A DNA stretch of 64,000 nucleotides from positions 1 through 64,000 of the forward strand of contig NZ_JBALOQ010000004.1 of assembly GCF_036962705.1 (NCBI RefSeq). The letters are read 5' to 3'. Numbering within the stretch: the first letter of the stretch is position 1; every line of letters starts with the position of its first letter. Shown here in pieces: positions 14,906 to 22,374 of the stretch. A model generated the notes under the pieces. The model did no database searches. It was not told the origin of the DNA and saw only the letters and a program-made list of their open reading frames with translations. The position numbers and the translations under genes are program-made. This stretch comes from Ferdinandcohnia sp036962705. Its GTDB lineage: Bacteria; Bacillota; Bacilli; Bacillales; Bacillaceae_L.

Positions 14906-16411
14906 TTAGCCCTCTTTTATTTGTTTACCTGTCATATCGCTAAACATACCAGCGTATTGCACGATATCTCCAGACTCATTTTTAATCGCACTAATTGTTA
15001 GCCATTGTAAGTAGTTTGACCCGTCCTTACGTTTGTTCCAGATTTGCCCTTGCCAGAAGCCTTCTGTCACTATTTTTCTCCAGAGCTCCCCATAAAATTC
15101 CTTTGATTGTTTACCGGATTTGAGGACGTTTGGCGTCTTTCCGATAATTTCTTCCTCGTTAAAACCTGTAATAGTTGTAAAAGCCGGATTCACAGAAATA
15201 ATTTTTCCATGCAAATCCGTTACCATAATTCCTTCAGCTGTATGGTCAATGACCTGTTTTGCAAGCTCCATTCTTCCATGAAAATACATCCATACCACTA
15301 GAATTAAGCTTGCTAATGCTACCTGTGATAAAGCCATAAACCCAATTGCGTAGTGTCCGGTCACATGGTATAGAATTCCTAACAGAATAGGCGGGAAAAA
15401 TCCTCCTAGCCCACCGATTGCAGATACAATACCATTCACAATCCCGGCTTGCTTTTGAAAATACATCGGTACTAATTTAAAAATAACGCCATTTCCAAGC
15501 CCCGCACAGAAAGCAATCGTTAGGCAACCGATTGTGTACCAGCCAATCGATGGAGCAAAGGATAGAATCATCGCAGACACGGTATAGCACCCAAACACAA
15601 ACATTAATAGTTTTAGAGAATGGAATCGGTCTGCTAGCCACCCACCAACTGGTCGCATCACAGTCGCAAGCACGATAAAGCCTGCCGTTCTTAAACCAGC
15701 ATCTATCTTATCTAGACTGAAATTCTCGACTAAAAAGTTTGGTAAATAAACTGTAAAAGCCACGAAAGACCCAAATGTAAGAAAATAGAATAAGCTTAGA
15801 AGCCATAGTTTTTCATTTTTATAGACACCCTTGATTTGTTCCATCAATGGGGTTTGAACCTTCACTTCCTTTTTATCTCCTAATAAAAAGTTTGCCAAAA
15901 TAAAGATCGCAAGAACAATTAAATATAGTTGTACAGTTGAAGACCAGCCAATTTTTGTTGCGATCACAGGTGCTGCAAACGTAGAAATCGCTGTTCCAAG
16001 GTTCCCAGCACCATAGATTCCGTTGACAAATCCGTGTTTTTCTTTTGGATAATATTTTGGTAGTGATGTTACCCCGACTGAGAAAACCGCTCCCCCGATC
16101 CCAAGGAAGAGTCCTCCAACTAAGAGGTCTGTCACTGAATTTGCTATACTAATATAGTAAACAGGAAACAATAATAATATAAAACTTAGTAAAAATATTT
16201 TTCTTGCACCAAATTGGTTTGCGTAATATCCAAGTGGAATCCTTAAAATTGAGCCAAGGATAACGGGTATGGCAGTGACCAATGCTAATTGGTTTGCTGG
16301 GATTGCAATATCCTCTTTCATAAACGGTAAAAGAGAGGAAATTAGCACCCAGATCATAAAACCAGCGATAAGGTTTAACGTTTGTAAGGGAAGCTGGATT
16401 TTTCTAACCAC
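14906..16411 (-). CDS. narK: NarK nitrate/nitrite transporter fused to a PAS domain
   Basis: This is a 501-aa fusion. Residues 1 to about 380 are a 12-helix MFS carrier with the nitrate-porter signatures GIYGAGNLGTAIS (first half) and GLGNGVIFKLVP (second half), marking the NarK nitrate/nitrite family. After the last helix comes a complete PAS domain (about residues 390-498: GIMVTDLHGKIISVNPAF, TGFNEEEIIGK, a W-rich core ending in DMTGKQ). NarK proteins normally stop after the last helix. The start is GTG behind AAGGAG, one base after the previous stop. It is the last gene of the reductase operon, which strongly links that operon to nitrate. Confidence 0.9.
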   Translation of the reverse strand: MVRKIQLPLQTLNLIAGFMIWVLISSLLPFMKEDIAIPANQLALVTAIPVILGSILRIPLGYYANQFGARKIFLLSFILLLFPVYYISIANSVTDLLVGGLFLGIGGAVFSVGVTSLPKYYPKEKHGFVNGIYGAGNLGTAISTFAAPVIATKIGWSSTVQLYLIVLAIFILANFLLGDKKEVKVQTPLMEQIKGVYKNEKLWLLSLFYFLTFGSFVAFTVYLPNFLVENFSLDKIDAGLRTAGFIVLATVMRPVGGWLADRFHSLKLLMFVFGCYTVSAMILSFAPSIGWYTIGCLTIAFCAGLGNGVIFKLVPMYFQKQAGIVNGIVSAIGGLGGFFPPILLGILYHVTGHYAIGFMALSQVALASLILVVWMYFHGRMELAKQVIDHTAEGIMVTDLHGKIISVNPAFTTITGFNEEEIIGKTPNVLKSGKQSKEFYGELWRKIVTEGFWQGQIWNKRKDGSNYLQWLTISAIKNESGDIVQYAGMFSDMTGKQIKEG

Positions 16412-16690
16412 TTAGACCACTCCTTTTTTTACGACATAGGTTAAACCCGTTTGCTGGTCAAAGGCTGACCAAACATCATCGCTTATGGCAATCTCTGCTG
16501 TTAAGGGTACAGCAAAAAACTGATGATAATCAAAATATATGCGTAGGTGGGTTCCATCTGGACAAAGCTCCGTCTTAATGATCTCTTTTTTCACACATGG
16601 GGCTTTATCTTCCCCATCTTCATCCAGTATCGACACTTCCACATCTCCCTGAATAAACGGTTCTAAGCTTTTAATTTCAGTTAACTCCAC
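16412..16690 (-). CDS. Hypothetical 92-aa protein of the reductase operon
   Basis: This is an acidic soluble protein of 92 aa with two cysteines (APCVKKE and ELCPDGTH) and beta-rich patterning. No family is recognised. It overlaps the end of the previous gene by 14 bp and abuts narK-PAS, so it is translated as part of the nitrate operon. Its size and position are those of a maturation or assembly factor, but nothing in the sequence identifies one. The GTG start lacks a clear site and probably relies on coupling to the upstream gene. Confidence 0.6.
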   Translation of the reverse strand: MELTEIKSLEPFIQGDVEVSILDEDGEDKAPCVKKEIIKTELCPDGTHLRIYFDYHQFFAVPLTAEIAISDDVWSAFDQQTGLTYVVKKGVV

Positions 16691-16988
16691 AGCTGCTGCA
16701 CCCTTTCTTTACAGGATAGATGAACATTTTATAGCCTTGAAGATAGGACCAAAAAGCTTCGTCAGCATGCGTTTCGATATACTCGGTCGCATCATCCTCT
16801 GACTTCCATCTGCTCATGCCCTTCACCTCAGCAATGACAATTTCAATGCCTACTTCCGTCTTTTCTTCCAAATACCAATTCAATCGTATTCCCTTAAAAA
16901 GCTTTGTTAAGAGTTCATTGATTTCATCAGTAAAATTTCCGGTTTCCTCTCTTATAAAACAAAAATCAAGATAGGTTTCGCTATTCAT
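16677..16988 (-). CDS. Hypothetical protein with C-terminal CSSC motif
   Basis: This is a soluble protein of about 103 aa, mostly helical at the start (SETYLDFCFIREETGNF, then DEINELLTKLFKG). It ends in KKGCSSCGVN, a CxxC pair five residues from the C-terminus that could bind metal or form a disulfide. No family is recognised. ATG 16988 (MNSETY) has AAAAAGG about ten bases upstream and is preferred to the GTG at 16997. It lies inside the eight-gene nitrate operon, overlapping both neighbours. An accessory or cofactor-delivery role is possible but inferred only from context. Confidence 0.6.
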   Translation of the reverse strand: MNSETYLDFCFIREETGNFTDEINELLTKLFKGIRLNWYLEEKTEVGIEIVIAEVKGMSRWKSEDDATEYIETHADEAFWSYLQGYKMFIYPVKKGCSSCGVN

Positions 16989-16993
16989 GTATG

Positions 16994-17179
16994 TCACGCC
17001 TTTTTCAACTTTTTATAGACAATCCATGCGACCGGAAACAACAAAATGTTTAGGCCGCAAAATATGAGCGTATTTACATAGTTTTCATAAAAATATTGGT
17101 GAACCATTTTTTGTGTAAAAATGATATTCAAAAACAAGATAGCAGATAGGATAAAGACACCTAGGTAACTACGCTTCAT
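16994..17179 (-). CDS. Small two-helix membrane protein of the reductase operon
   Basis: This is a 61-aa protein with two hydrophobic helices (residues about 5-21 and 35-54), a short loop rich in Tyr and a Lys-rich end (IVYKKLKKA). No family is known to me. It overlaps the Rieske gene by 11 bp and the next gene by 4 bp, so it is tightly coupled. Candidate roles are a small membrane anchor for the Rieske/Fe-S module or an assembly peptide. This is inference from position. Confidence 0.6.
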   Translation of the reverse strand: MKRSYLGVFILSAILFLNIIFTQKMVHQYFYENYVNTLIFCGLNILLFPVAWIVYKKLKKA

Positions 17180-17696
17180 AACGCTTCACCCTTACCGCAT
17201 AAACTGCACCGTTCTCAACCTTTACCTGGATTTCTGGCAATGGACGTCGAGGAGGACCTGCAGTGGGGGCACCTGTTTCCGCATCAAAGAACCCGTGGTG
17301 GCAAGGACAAACCATTTGCCCTTCTTCCTTCACCCAAAAAACAGGGCAGCGAAGATGTGTGCATGCATTTTGATAGGCGACATATTTGTTTTCGGCTAAT
17401 CTAATTAAAATCGCATCATCATGTTCACCCGGGAAAGTAAAATTCGTTGAATCCCCCACAGCCAACTTACTTACATCGATAATTTTTTTATGGGCGTATT
17501 CTTTTTCACCAAGCCCCATCAATTCCTTTGCGGCCACTGCACCCCATGGTAAAGACGAAATCGCAAATACACCAGCTGCTCCAACCAATGTCTTCATGAA
17601 GCCACGGCGGTCAAGGCTTCGTTCATTATTGCGGTTAATATTATGTGTGTAATTATCCTCATTAAAAGGGATGTTATTATTTTTTTCAGACGGCAT
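17169..17696 (-). CDS. Tat-exported Rieske 2Fe-2S protein
   Basis: This is a protein of about 175 aa with a twin-arginine leader (LDRRGFMK followed by a hydrophobic stretch, residues about 28-57), so it is sent across the membrane folded and may stay anchored by the uncleaved helix. The Rieske domain has box 1 CTHLRC (ligands C112, H114) and box 2 CPCHHG (ligands C130, H133). It also has the disulfide pair C117/C132 found in high-potential quinol-oxidising complexes. The start at 17696 (MPSEKN) has AGGAG eight bases upstream. It follows the 4Fe-4S gene in the nitrate operon and probably passes electrons between quinol and the Fe-S/Mo subunits. Confidence 0.88.
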   Translation of the reverse strand: MPSEKNNNIPFNEDNYTHNINRNNERSLDRRGFMKTLVGAAGVFAISSLPWGAVAAKELMGLGEKEYAHKKIIDVSKLAVGDSTNFTFPGEHDDAILIRLAENKYVAYQNACTHLRCPVFWVKEEGQMVCPCHHGFFDAETGAPTAGPPRRPLPEIQVKVENGAVYAVRVKRYEA

Positions 17697-17721
17697 TCCC
17701 ATCACTCCTTAGCGGATGTTA

Positions 17722-18279
17722 CTAAAATAACTTCTCAATGCCCTGTAAAATACCAGGTAAATTAATTTTTACGTTTGTTTCGCCTTCAAGCGGCATGCTT
17801 GTAACCCATTTTCCGTTGTCGAGATTATATCGCTTCTTCTTATTTTCAATTTCTTCATCTGTCAGCCATTGAATGGTGTTAGATGGGCAAACACTTGCGC
17901 ACATTGGTGGAATACCATCCTTTGAGCGATCGATACAGAGGTCACATTTGTACATTAAGTTTTGCTCTTCATCGAATTTTGGAATTCCATATGGACAAGC
18001 AATCGTACAGTTTTGACAGCCAATACATTTTTCAACAAGCGCAGATAGCACTGCACCTGACTCATGAATTTGAATCGCTTGTGCCGGACAGCTTCTTGCA
18101 CATGCTGGGTTTACACAGTGAAGGCACATAAGGGGCATAGTCTGCCTATTCACAAGTGGGTTGACGTCGTACACATAGTTTCTGTTACGCTCTTCATGCC
18201 CTCCACATTGTGTACAAGCCGCAAGACAAGAGCGGCAACCGATACAGTTTTCAAGTTCTAAGTAAAGCCTCTTTTGCAT
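17722..18279 (-). CDS. Four-cluster 4Fe-4S ferredoxin subunit (NrfC/DmsB type)
   Basis: This is a 185-aa electron-transfer protein with four ferredoxin-like cysteine motifs: CIGCRSCLAAC, CLHCVNPACARSCP, CIGCQNCTIACP and CDLCIDRSKDG-MCASVCP. It thus has the four-cluster pattern of the DmsB/NrfC/PsrB family. These proteins wire a molybdopterin catalytic subunit to a membrane quinol oxidase. No leader peptide is visible. It abuts the molybdoenzyme gene with no gap, supporting a 1:1 complex. Confidence 0.9.
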   Translation of the reverse strand: MQKRLYLELENCIGCRSCLAACTQCGGHEERNRNYVYDVNPLVNRQTMPLMCLHCVNPACARSCPAQAIQIHESGAVLSALVEKCIGCQNCTIACPYGIPKFDEEQNLMYKCDLCIDRSKDGIPPMCASVCPSNTIQWLTDEEIENKKKRYNLDNGKWVTSMPLEGETNVKINLPGILQGIEKLF

Positions 18280-20469
18280 TTACTGCACCTTCTTTACAAC
18301 TAATTTTTCAATCTGTGCGGCACACACTTTAAATTCTGGCATTCTTGAAATTGGATCAAGAGCACCAATTGTCAATAGATTAATAGATTTTTCATGACCC
18401 CAGTGGTAAGGAACAAACACTGTGTCCTTCCGAATGGCCTCTGTAATTTTCACTTTATACGTTGCTTCTCCTCTACGAGTATAGAGACGGACAGATTCAT
18501 CGTGTTCAATATTGTATTTTGCAGCTGTCTCCGGATGAATTTCTACATATGGTTCTGGACACATATCATGTAGGAATTGAATTCTCCTCGTTTGATTCCC
18601 TGATAAATAATGATAGACGACCCTACCGTTTGTTAAGCGTAATGGGTACTCTTCATCAGGTTCTTCTGCAGATGGTCTGTATGGTAAGGCGAATATTTTT
18701 GCCTTTCCATCCGGATGATTGAACTTCTTATCCAAAAATAAACGTGGTGTTCCGGGATCATCTTCATCTTTACATGGCCAGAACACACCGTCTTGCTTGT
18801 CTATCTTTTCCCATGTTACTCCGTAGTAATCAGCCGTTCCGCCTTTTGAGGCGACACGCAGCTCATTAAAGATATCTTTAGCAGTTTTTAAATGAGAGAA
18901 ATATTTACCTCGCCCCATTCGCTTAGCAATTTCTACTTGAATCTCCCAATCTGGCTTCGATTCCCCTAGAGGCATTTGTGCACGATTAATCTTTATAATC
19001 CGCCCTTCAACATTCGTTGTTGTCCCTTCATCCTCTGCCCAAGTTGTTGTAGGAAGCACAACATCAGCAAATTCAGCGGATTCAGAAAGATAAAAGTCAA
19101 CACAGACCATGAAGTCTAAGTTTTTCAACTGCTCACGAACATAATTTTGATCTGGAGCAGAAACGGCGGGATTTGAACATAATAGATATAAAGCACGAAT
19201 CGTCTTTTGCTCCATTAAACCAAACATTTCAAAAGCGGATACACCTTCTTTTGGCATTTCTTCCGGTTTAATCCCCCACACCTTTGAAACATATTTCACG
19301 TGATCTGGATTAGCAATTTTCCGATATCCAGGTAACGCATCGGCTTTTTGCCCATGTTCTCGGCCACCTTGACCATTTCCTTGCCCAGTAATTGTCGCAA
19401 CACCTGATTTCGCACGACCAATTTTCCCTGTTACAAGTGCCATATTCGTATAGGCGGAAACATTATCTACCCCTTTAATTTGTTGCTCGATTCCTCGGGC
19501 AAACATGACAATGGCATTTGGAGCTTTTCCGTACAATTCTGCCGCCCGAATAATTTTCTCAGGTGCCACACCTGTGATCGCACTCGTATACTCTGGTGTG
19601 AACTCTTTTACTAGTTCCTTTGTTTCTTCAAAGCCATTTGTATGATTTTTAATAAATTCTTCATCCGTATAGCCATTCTGGATTAGTAAATTTAAAATCC
19701 CATTCGCAAGTGCAAGGTCAGTACCAGCTTTTAAATCAAGATGGAGATCCGCTCTTCTAGCAACAGGTGTTTCTCTTGGATCAGCAACAATCACATAACC
19801 GCCCCGTTCTTGAATCGCCCAAACGCGAAACATCATCGTCGGATGGCATTCAGCAGTATTACTCCCAGCAAGAAAAATACAATCGGTTTCATGGATATCC
19901 GTCCAGGGTATTGTTGAACCTCTATCTATACCCAATGAGCGATTTAAGCCACCTGCTGCACTAGCCATACAGAATCGGCCATTGTAATCAATGTAGCGTG
20001 TTTGTAGTCCGACACGAGCAAATTTCCCGGTTAAATAACACTTTTCATTTGTCATTGAAACCCCGCTATACACTGAGAGTGAATCTTTTCCATAATTCTC
20101 TTGAAGCTCTGTGAATTTCTTCACGATTAGATCGTAAGCCTCATCCCAGCTTGCTTCCCTGAAGCCGTTTTTCGTACCTTTAAGCGATTGATCATCACGA
20201 ATTAATGGTTTTAGCAATCGATCATTATTGTTTACCTGCTGGTAAGCAGTAACTCCTTTCGGGCACATCTTTCCTAATGTTACCGGCCAATCATATCGAG
20301 GCTCAACTCCAATGATCTTGTTTGTTTTTGTATTTACCCTTAAGTTCATCCCACACTGCATCGCACAGTAGCTACAGTGTGTTTTAATTAATTTTTCATT
20401 CGGATGATTTAGGTTTTCAATTTCTTTAAAAAATTGATCTCTCTCGTTCCTATAATTAACCTTTTGCAT
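18280..20469 (-). CDS. Molybdopterin oxidoreductase, NasC/NarB-like nitrate reductase catalytic subunit
   Basis: This is a 729-aa bis-MGD molybdoenzyme. The N-terminal 4Fe-4S motif is C32-x2-C35-x3-C39 and C69 (KMCPKG). The predicted Mo ligand is Cys167 in GRFCMAS, as in the Nap/Nas nitrate reductases, not the Asp of NarG nor Ser of DmsA. Long stretches (ARVGLQTRYIDYNGR, GQGNGQGGREHGQKADALPGYR, DPISRMPEFKVCA) follow assimilatory NasC of Bacillus closely. There is no Tat signal, so the enzyme is cytoplasmic unless it is co-exported with the Rieske partner. No nitrite reductase or FAD electron-transfer subunit is nearby. The Rieske, ferredoxin and NarI-like neighbours suggest respiration rather than assimilation. 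Confidence 0.88.
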   Translation of the reverse strand: MQKVNYRNERDQFFKEIENLNHPNEKLIKTHCSYCAMQCGMNLRVNTKTNKIIGVEPRYDWPVTLGKMCPKGVTAYQQVNNNDRLLKPLIRDDQSLKGTKNGFREASWDEAYDLIVKKFTELQENYGKDSLSVYSGVSMTNEKCYLTGKFARVGLQTRYIDYNGRFCMASAAGGLNRSLGIDRGSTIPWTDIHETDCIFLAGSNTAECHPTMMFRVWAIQERGGYVIVADPRETPVARRADLHLDLKAGTDLALANGILNLLIQNGYTDEEFIKNHTNGFEETKELVKEFTPEYTSAITGVAPEKIIRAAELYGKAPNAIVMFARGIEQQIKGVDNVSAYTNMALVTGKIGRAKSGVATITGQGNGQGGREHGQKADALPGYRKIANPDHVKYVSKVWGIKPEEMPKEGVSAFEMFGLMEQKTIRALYLLCSNPAVSAPDQNYVREQLKNLDFMVCVDFYLSESAEFADVVLPTTTWAEDEGTTTNVEGRIIKINRAQMPLGESKPDWEIQVEIAKRMGRGKYFSHLKTAKDIFNELRVASKGGTADYYGVTWEKIDKQDGVFWPCKDEDDPGTPRLFLDKKFNHPDGKAKIFALPYRPSAEEPDEEYPLRLTNGRVVYHYLSGNQTRRIQFLHDMCPEPYVEIHPETAAKYNIEHDESVRLYTRRGEATYKVKITEAIRKDTVFVPYHWGHEKSINLLTIGALDPISRMPEFKVCAAQIEKLVVKKVQ

Positions 20470-21541
20470 TCTGATTTGCCTCCTTGACTTTTACCTCATG
20501 GGTTGGGAAGCCGGAAAATTGTGCAATCCGGTATTTTCTACGACATGGAAGACACATTTCTGCTAAATGATGGCCTTCACTTGTTTTAAAATGAATATCG
20601 TTTACATCGAGTACATCGATGACATCTTTAGATTGTTCAACGGAAACAAAGCCATTTCCACAAACCTTACATTGCTTCGTTTCTTTTTCTGCATAATGCT
20701 CACGATAGTTTCTCGCCAATACACTCATTGGACGGAACGGAATATGAGCGAGTTTTCCAAATGGTAAATATATCAATGTGATAATCACTGACCATTGGTG
20801 AATCAATGACATCACAGGTTGACCTGCTCCATGCAAGAAAATGTTCATGAAGGTTAAAAGTAAACCGGTAATGCTAACGAGCAAAAGCAAATAAAGTGGC
20901 AACAAGTCATATATAAATTTTTGTTCCGCTTTAGCTTGAAAGTTTTTCACTCGACGGTAAAGCGCCATACAAACCCCGGTGATTACCATCACAGCTGTAA
21001 TATTTAACGCATTATAGGAAAGGTTTGCAATGATACCATCTGCTGGTACCGTCATGATTTGCATCCCCATCGCGATAATGTTGTAATAGCCGCTGTCATC
21101 CATTGTGAAGTACATCCAACCGAAGACTAGCGGAAATGTAACCATACAGGCGAGGATGCAGCCCCAGCCAATTAAAATATGTTGGGTCCATCGGTAAATT
21201 CCCCTATTCCAGATGAAATTGTATGTACCCAAATGCTCAACTGATGTTTTCGGTGTTGATTTTCGAAATAATAGTTTTAAGCCTTTTTTAATAATGATCT
21301 TTGTTGGTGGTCTCTCTCCCCACGCAATGAAGCGATAAAAGAAACCTCCAATAAAAACAATGGTTCCAACCATATAGCCATAAAGATTTAAATCGACATG
21401 TGTAAACATTCTTGTTCCGATAAATGATAAAATGGCCAGCCCTAGCACAGATAAAAACATAGACTTGGCAAACTTTGAAGCAAATGCATTGTTATAAGCC
21501 GGTGACTGCTTCTTTTGAACGGCAGCAGCTCTTGCCTGCAT
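20456..21541 (-). CDS. NarI-like membrane quinol-oxidising subunit with C-terminal zinc ribbon
   Basis: This 361-aa membrane protein has about seven hydrophobic segments. The YGYMVGTIVFIGGFFYRFI region resembles the first helices of NarI. Histidines within or near helices (TQHILIGWG, LIHQWSV, GKLAHIPF) are candidate heme b ligands. The about 90-residue cytoplasmic tail has two CxxC pairs (KQCKVCGNGF and MCLPCRRKY), a likely zinc ribbon or small Fe-S site not found in NarI. It is the first gene of the eight-gene operon, with GAGGAGGAG before its ATG, and overlaps the catalytic gene by 14 bp. It probably anchors the complex and takes electrons from menaquinol. Confidence 0.8.
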   Translation of the reverse strand: MQARAAAVQKKQSPAYNNAFASKFAKSMFLSVLGLAILSFIGTRMFTHVDLNLYGYMVGTIVFIGGFFYRFIAWGERPPTKIIIKKGLKLLFRKSTPKTSVEHLGTYNFIWNRGIYRWTQHILIGWGCILACMVTFPLVFGWMYFTMDDSGYYNIIAMGMQIMTVPADGIIANLSYNALNITAVMVITGVCMALYRRVKNFQAKAEQKFIYDLLPLYLLLLVSITGLLLTFMNIFLHGAGQPVMSLIHQWSVIITLIYLPFGKLAHIPFRPMSVLARNYREHYAEKETKQCKVCGNGFVSVEQSKDVIDVLDVNDIHFKTSEGHHLAEMCLPCRRKYRIAQFSGFPTHEVKVKEANQNAKG

Positions 21542-21605
21542 ATGAACTCCTCCTCAATCGATTAACTTACATTAATTGTAGAAGAACTGTGATTTAAAAC
21601 ATATC

Positions 21606-21690
21606 AGGGAACCTCCCTATCTTTGAAAGAAAAATCCCTTATTTGTAACAATTTCTTGAACTCAAAAACGTTTCGCGAACGTGTTATAAT
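21606..21690. promoter_or_regulatory. Divergent control region: AGGG palindrome and nreC promoter
   Basis: AGGGAACCTCCCT at 21606-21618 is an imperfect NreC-type palindrome (N5 spacer) just upstream of the reductase operon. On the plus strand TGTTATAAT at 21682-21690 is an extended -10 element 31 bp before the nreC GTG start. No good -35 is visible at the usual distance, which would fit activator-dependent transcription. Confidence 0.45.
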
Positions 21691-21720
21691 AAGAATATTG
21701 TGGATATGGGGAGGATTATT

Positions 21721-22374
21721 GTGGTTAAACTACTGATTGTTGACGACCATGCCGTTGTCCGTTCAGGACTGATGATGCTGTTGAACGGTAAAAATAATAT
21801 AGAGGTCATCGGAGAAGCATCTGAAGGTGACGAGGCAATAAAAATGGCTAAGGAATTAAACCCTGATGTGGTGCTCATGGATTTAAGCATGCCCCACGGA
21901 AAAGATGGGTTGACCGCTACACAAGAGCTGCATGAGCTTATGCCAAATATAGCAATTTTGATTTTAACGATGCATGATGATGAGGAATACCTATTTAGAG
22001 CGATTCAAGCCGGAGCTTCAGGTTACATTTTAAAAAATGCTCCACACGAGGATTTGCTTGGGGCGATCGAGTCTGTTTCTTCAGGCAGTGCATACTTAAC
22101 ACCTTCCGCAACAAAGGTGTTAATGAGTGGCTATTTAGATCGTGTCAAAAATGGGGATAACGCAGATTCTTTTGCTTTGCTGTCTGAACGTGAAAGGGAA
22201 GTACTTGAATGGATTGCAAAGGGATATTCCAATAAAGAGATCGCTGAAAATCTTGTGATTAGTGTGAAAACCGTGGAATCTCATAAAAGCAATTTGATGG
22301 AAAAACTCGGTTTGAAAACGCGACCTGAACTGGTGAAATATGCAATGAAGAAAGGATTGCTACAATTTGAATAA
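21721..22374 (+). CDS. nreC: Response regulator, NreC/LiaR-like
   Basis: This is a 217-aa NarL/FixJ family regulator. The receiver has the acidic pair in LLIVDDH, phospho-acceptor D54 (VLMDLSMP) and K in ILKNAP. The C-terminal LuxR HTH reads LSEREREVLEWIAKGYSNKEIAENL to VKTVESHKSNLMEKLGL. GTG 21721 has GGGGAGG seven bases upstream and begins exactly at the receiver. An in-frame GTG at 21700 would add seven residues ahead of it. It is coupled to the PAS kinase downstream and diverges from the nitrate operon, which is its likely target through AGGG palindromes. NreC fits the context best, with LiaR/DegU-type relatives as the alternative. Confidence 0.85.
   Translation: MVKLLIVDDHAVVRSGLMMLLNGKNNIEVIGEASEGDEAIKMAKELNPDVVLMDLSMPHGKDGLTATQELHELMPNIAILILTMHDDEEYLFRAIQAGASGYILKNAPHEDLLGAIESVSSGSAYLTPSATKVLMSGYLDRVKNGDNADSFALLSEREREVLEWIAKGYSNKEIAENLVISVKTVESHKSNLMEKLGLKTRPELVKYAMKKGLLQFE

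Noticed and set aside
18280..20469. Formate dehydrogenase alpha subunit
   Set aside because: The Mo ligand context (FCMAS) and long conserved stretches match NasC-type nitrate reductases, and a NarK carrier ends the operon. FDH would normally show the SecCys/Cys-His pair and an FdhD or FDH-beta neighbour.
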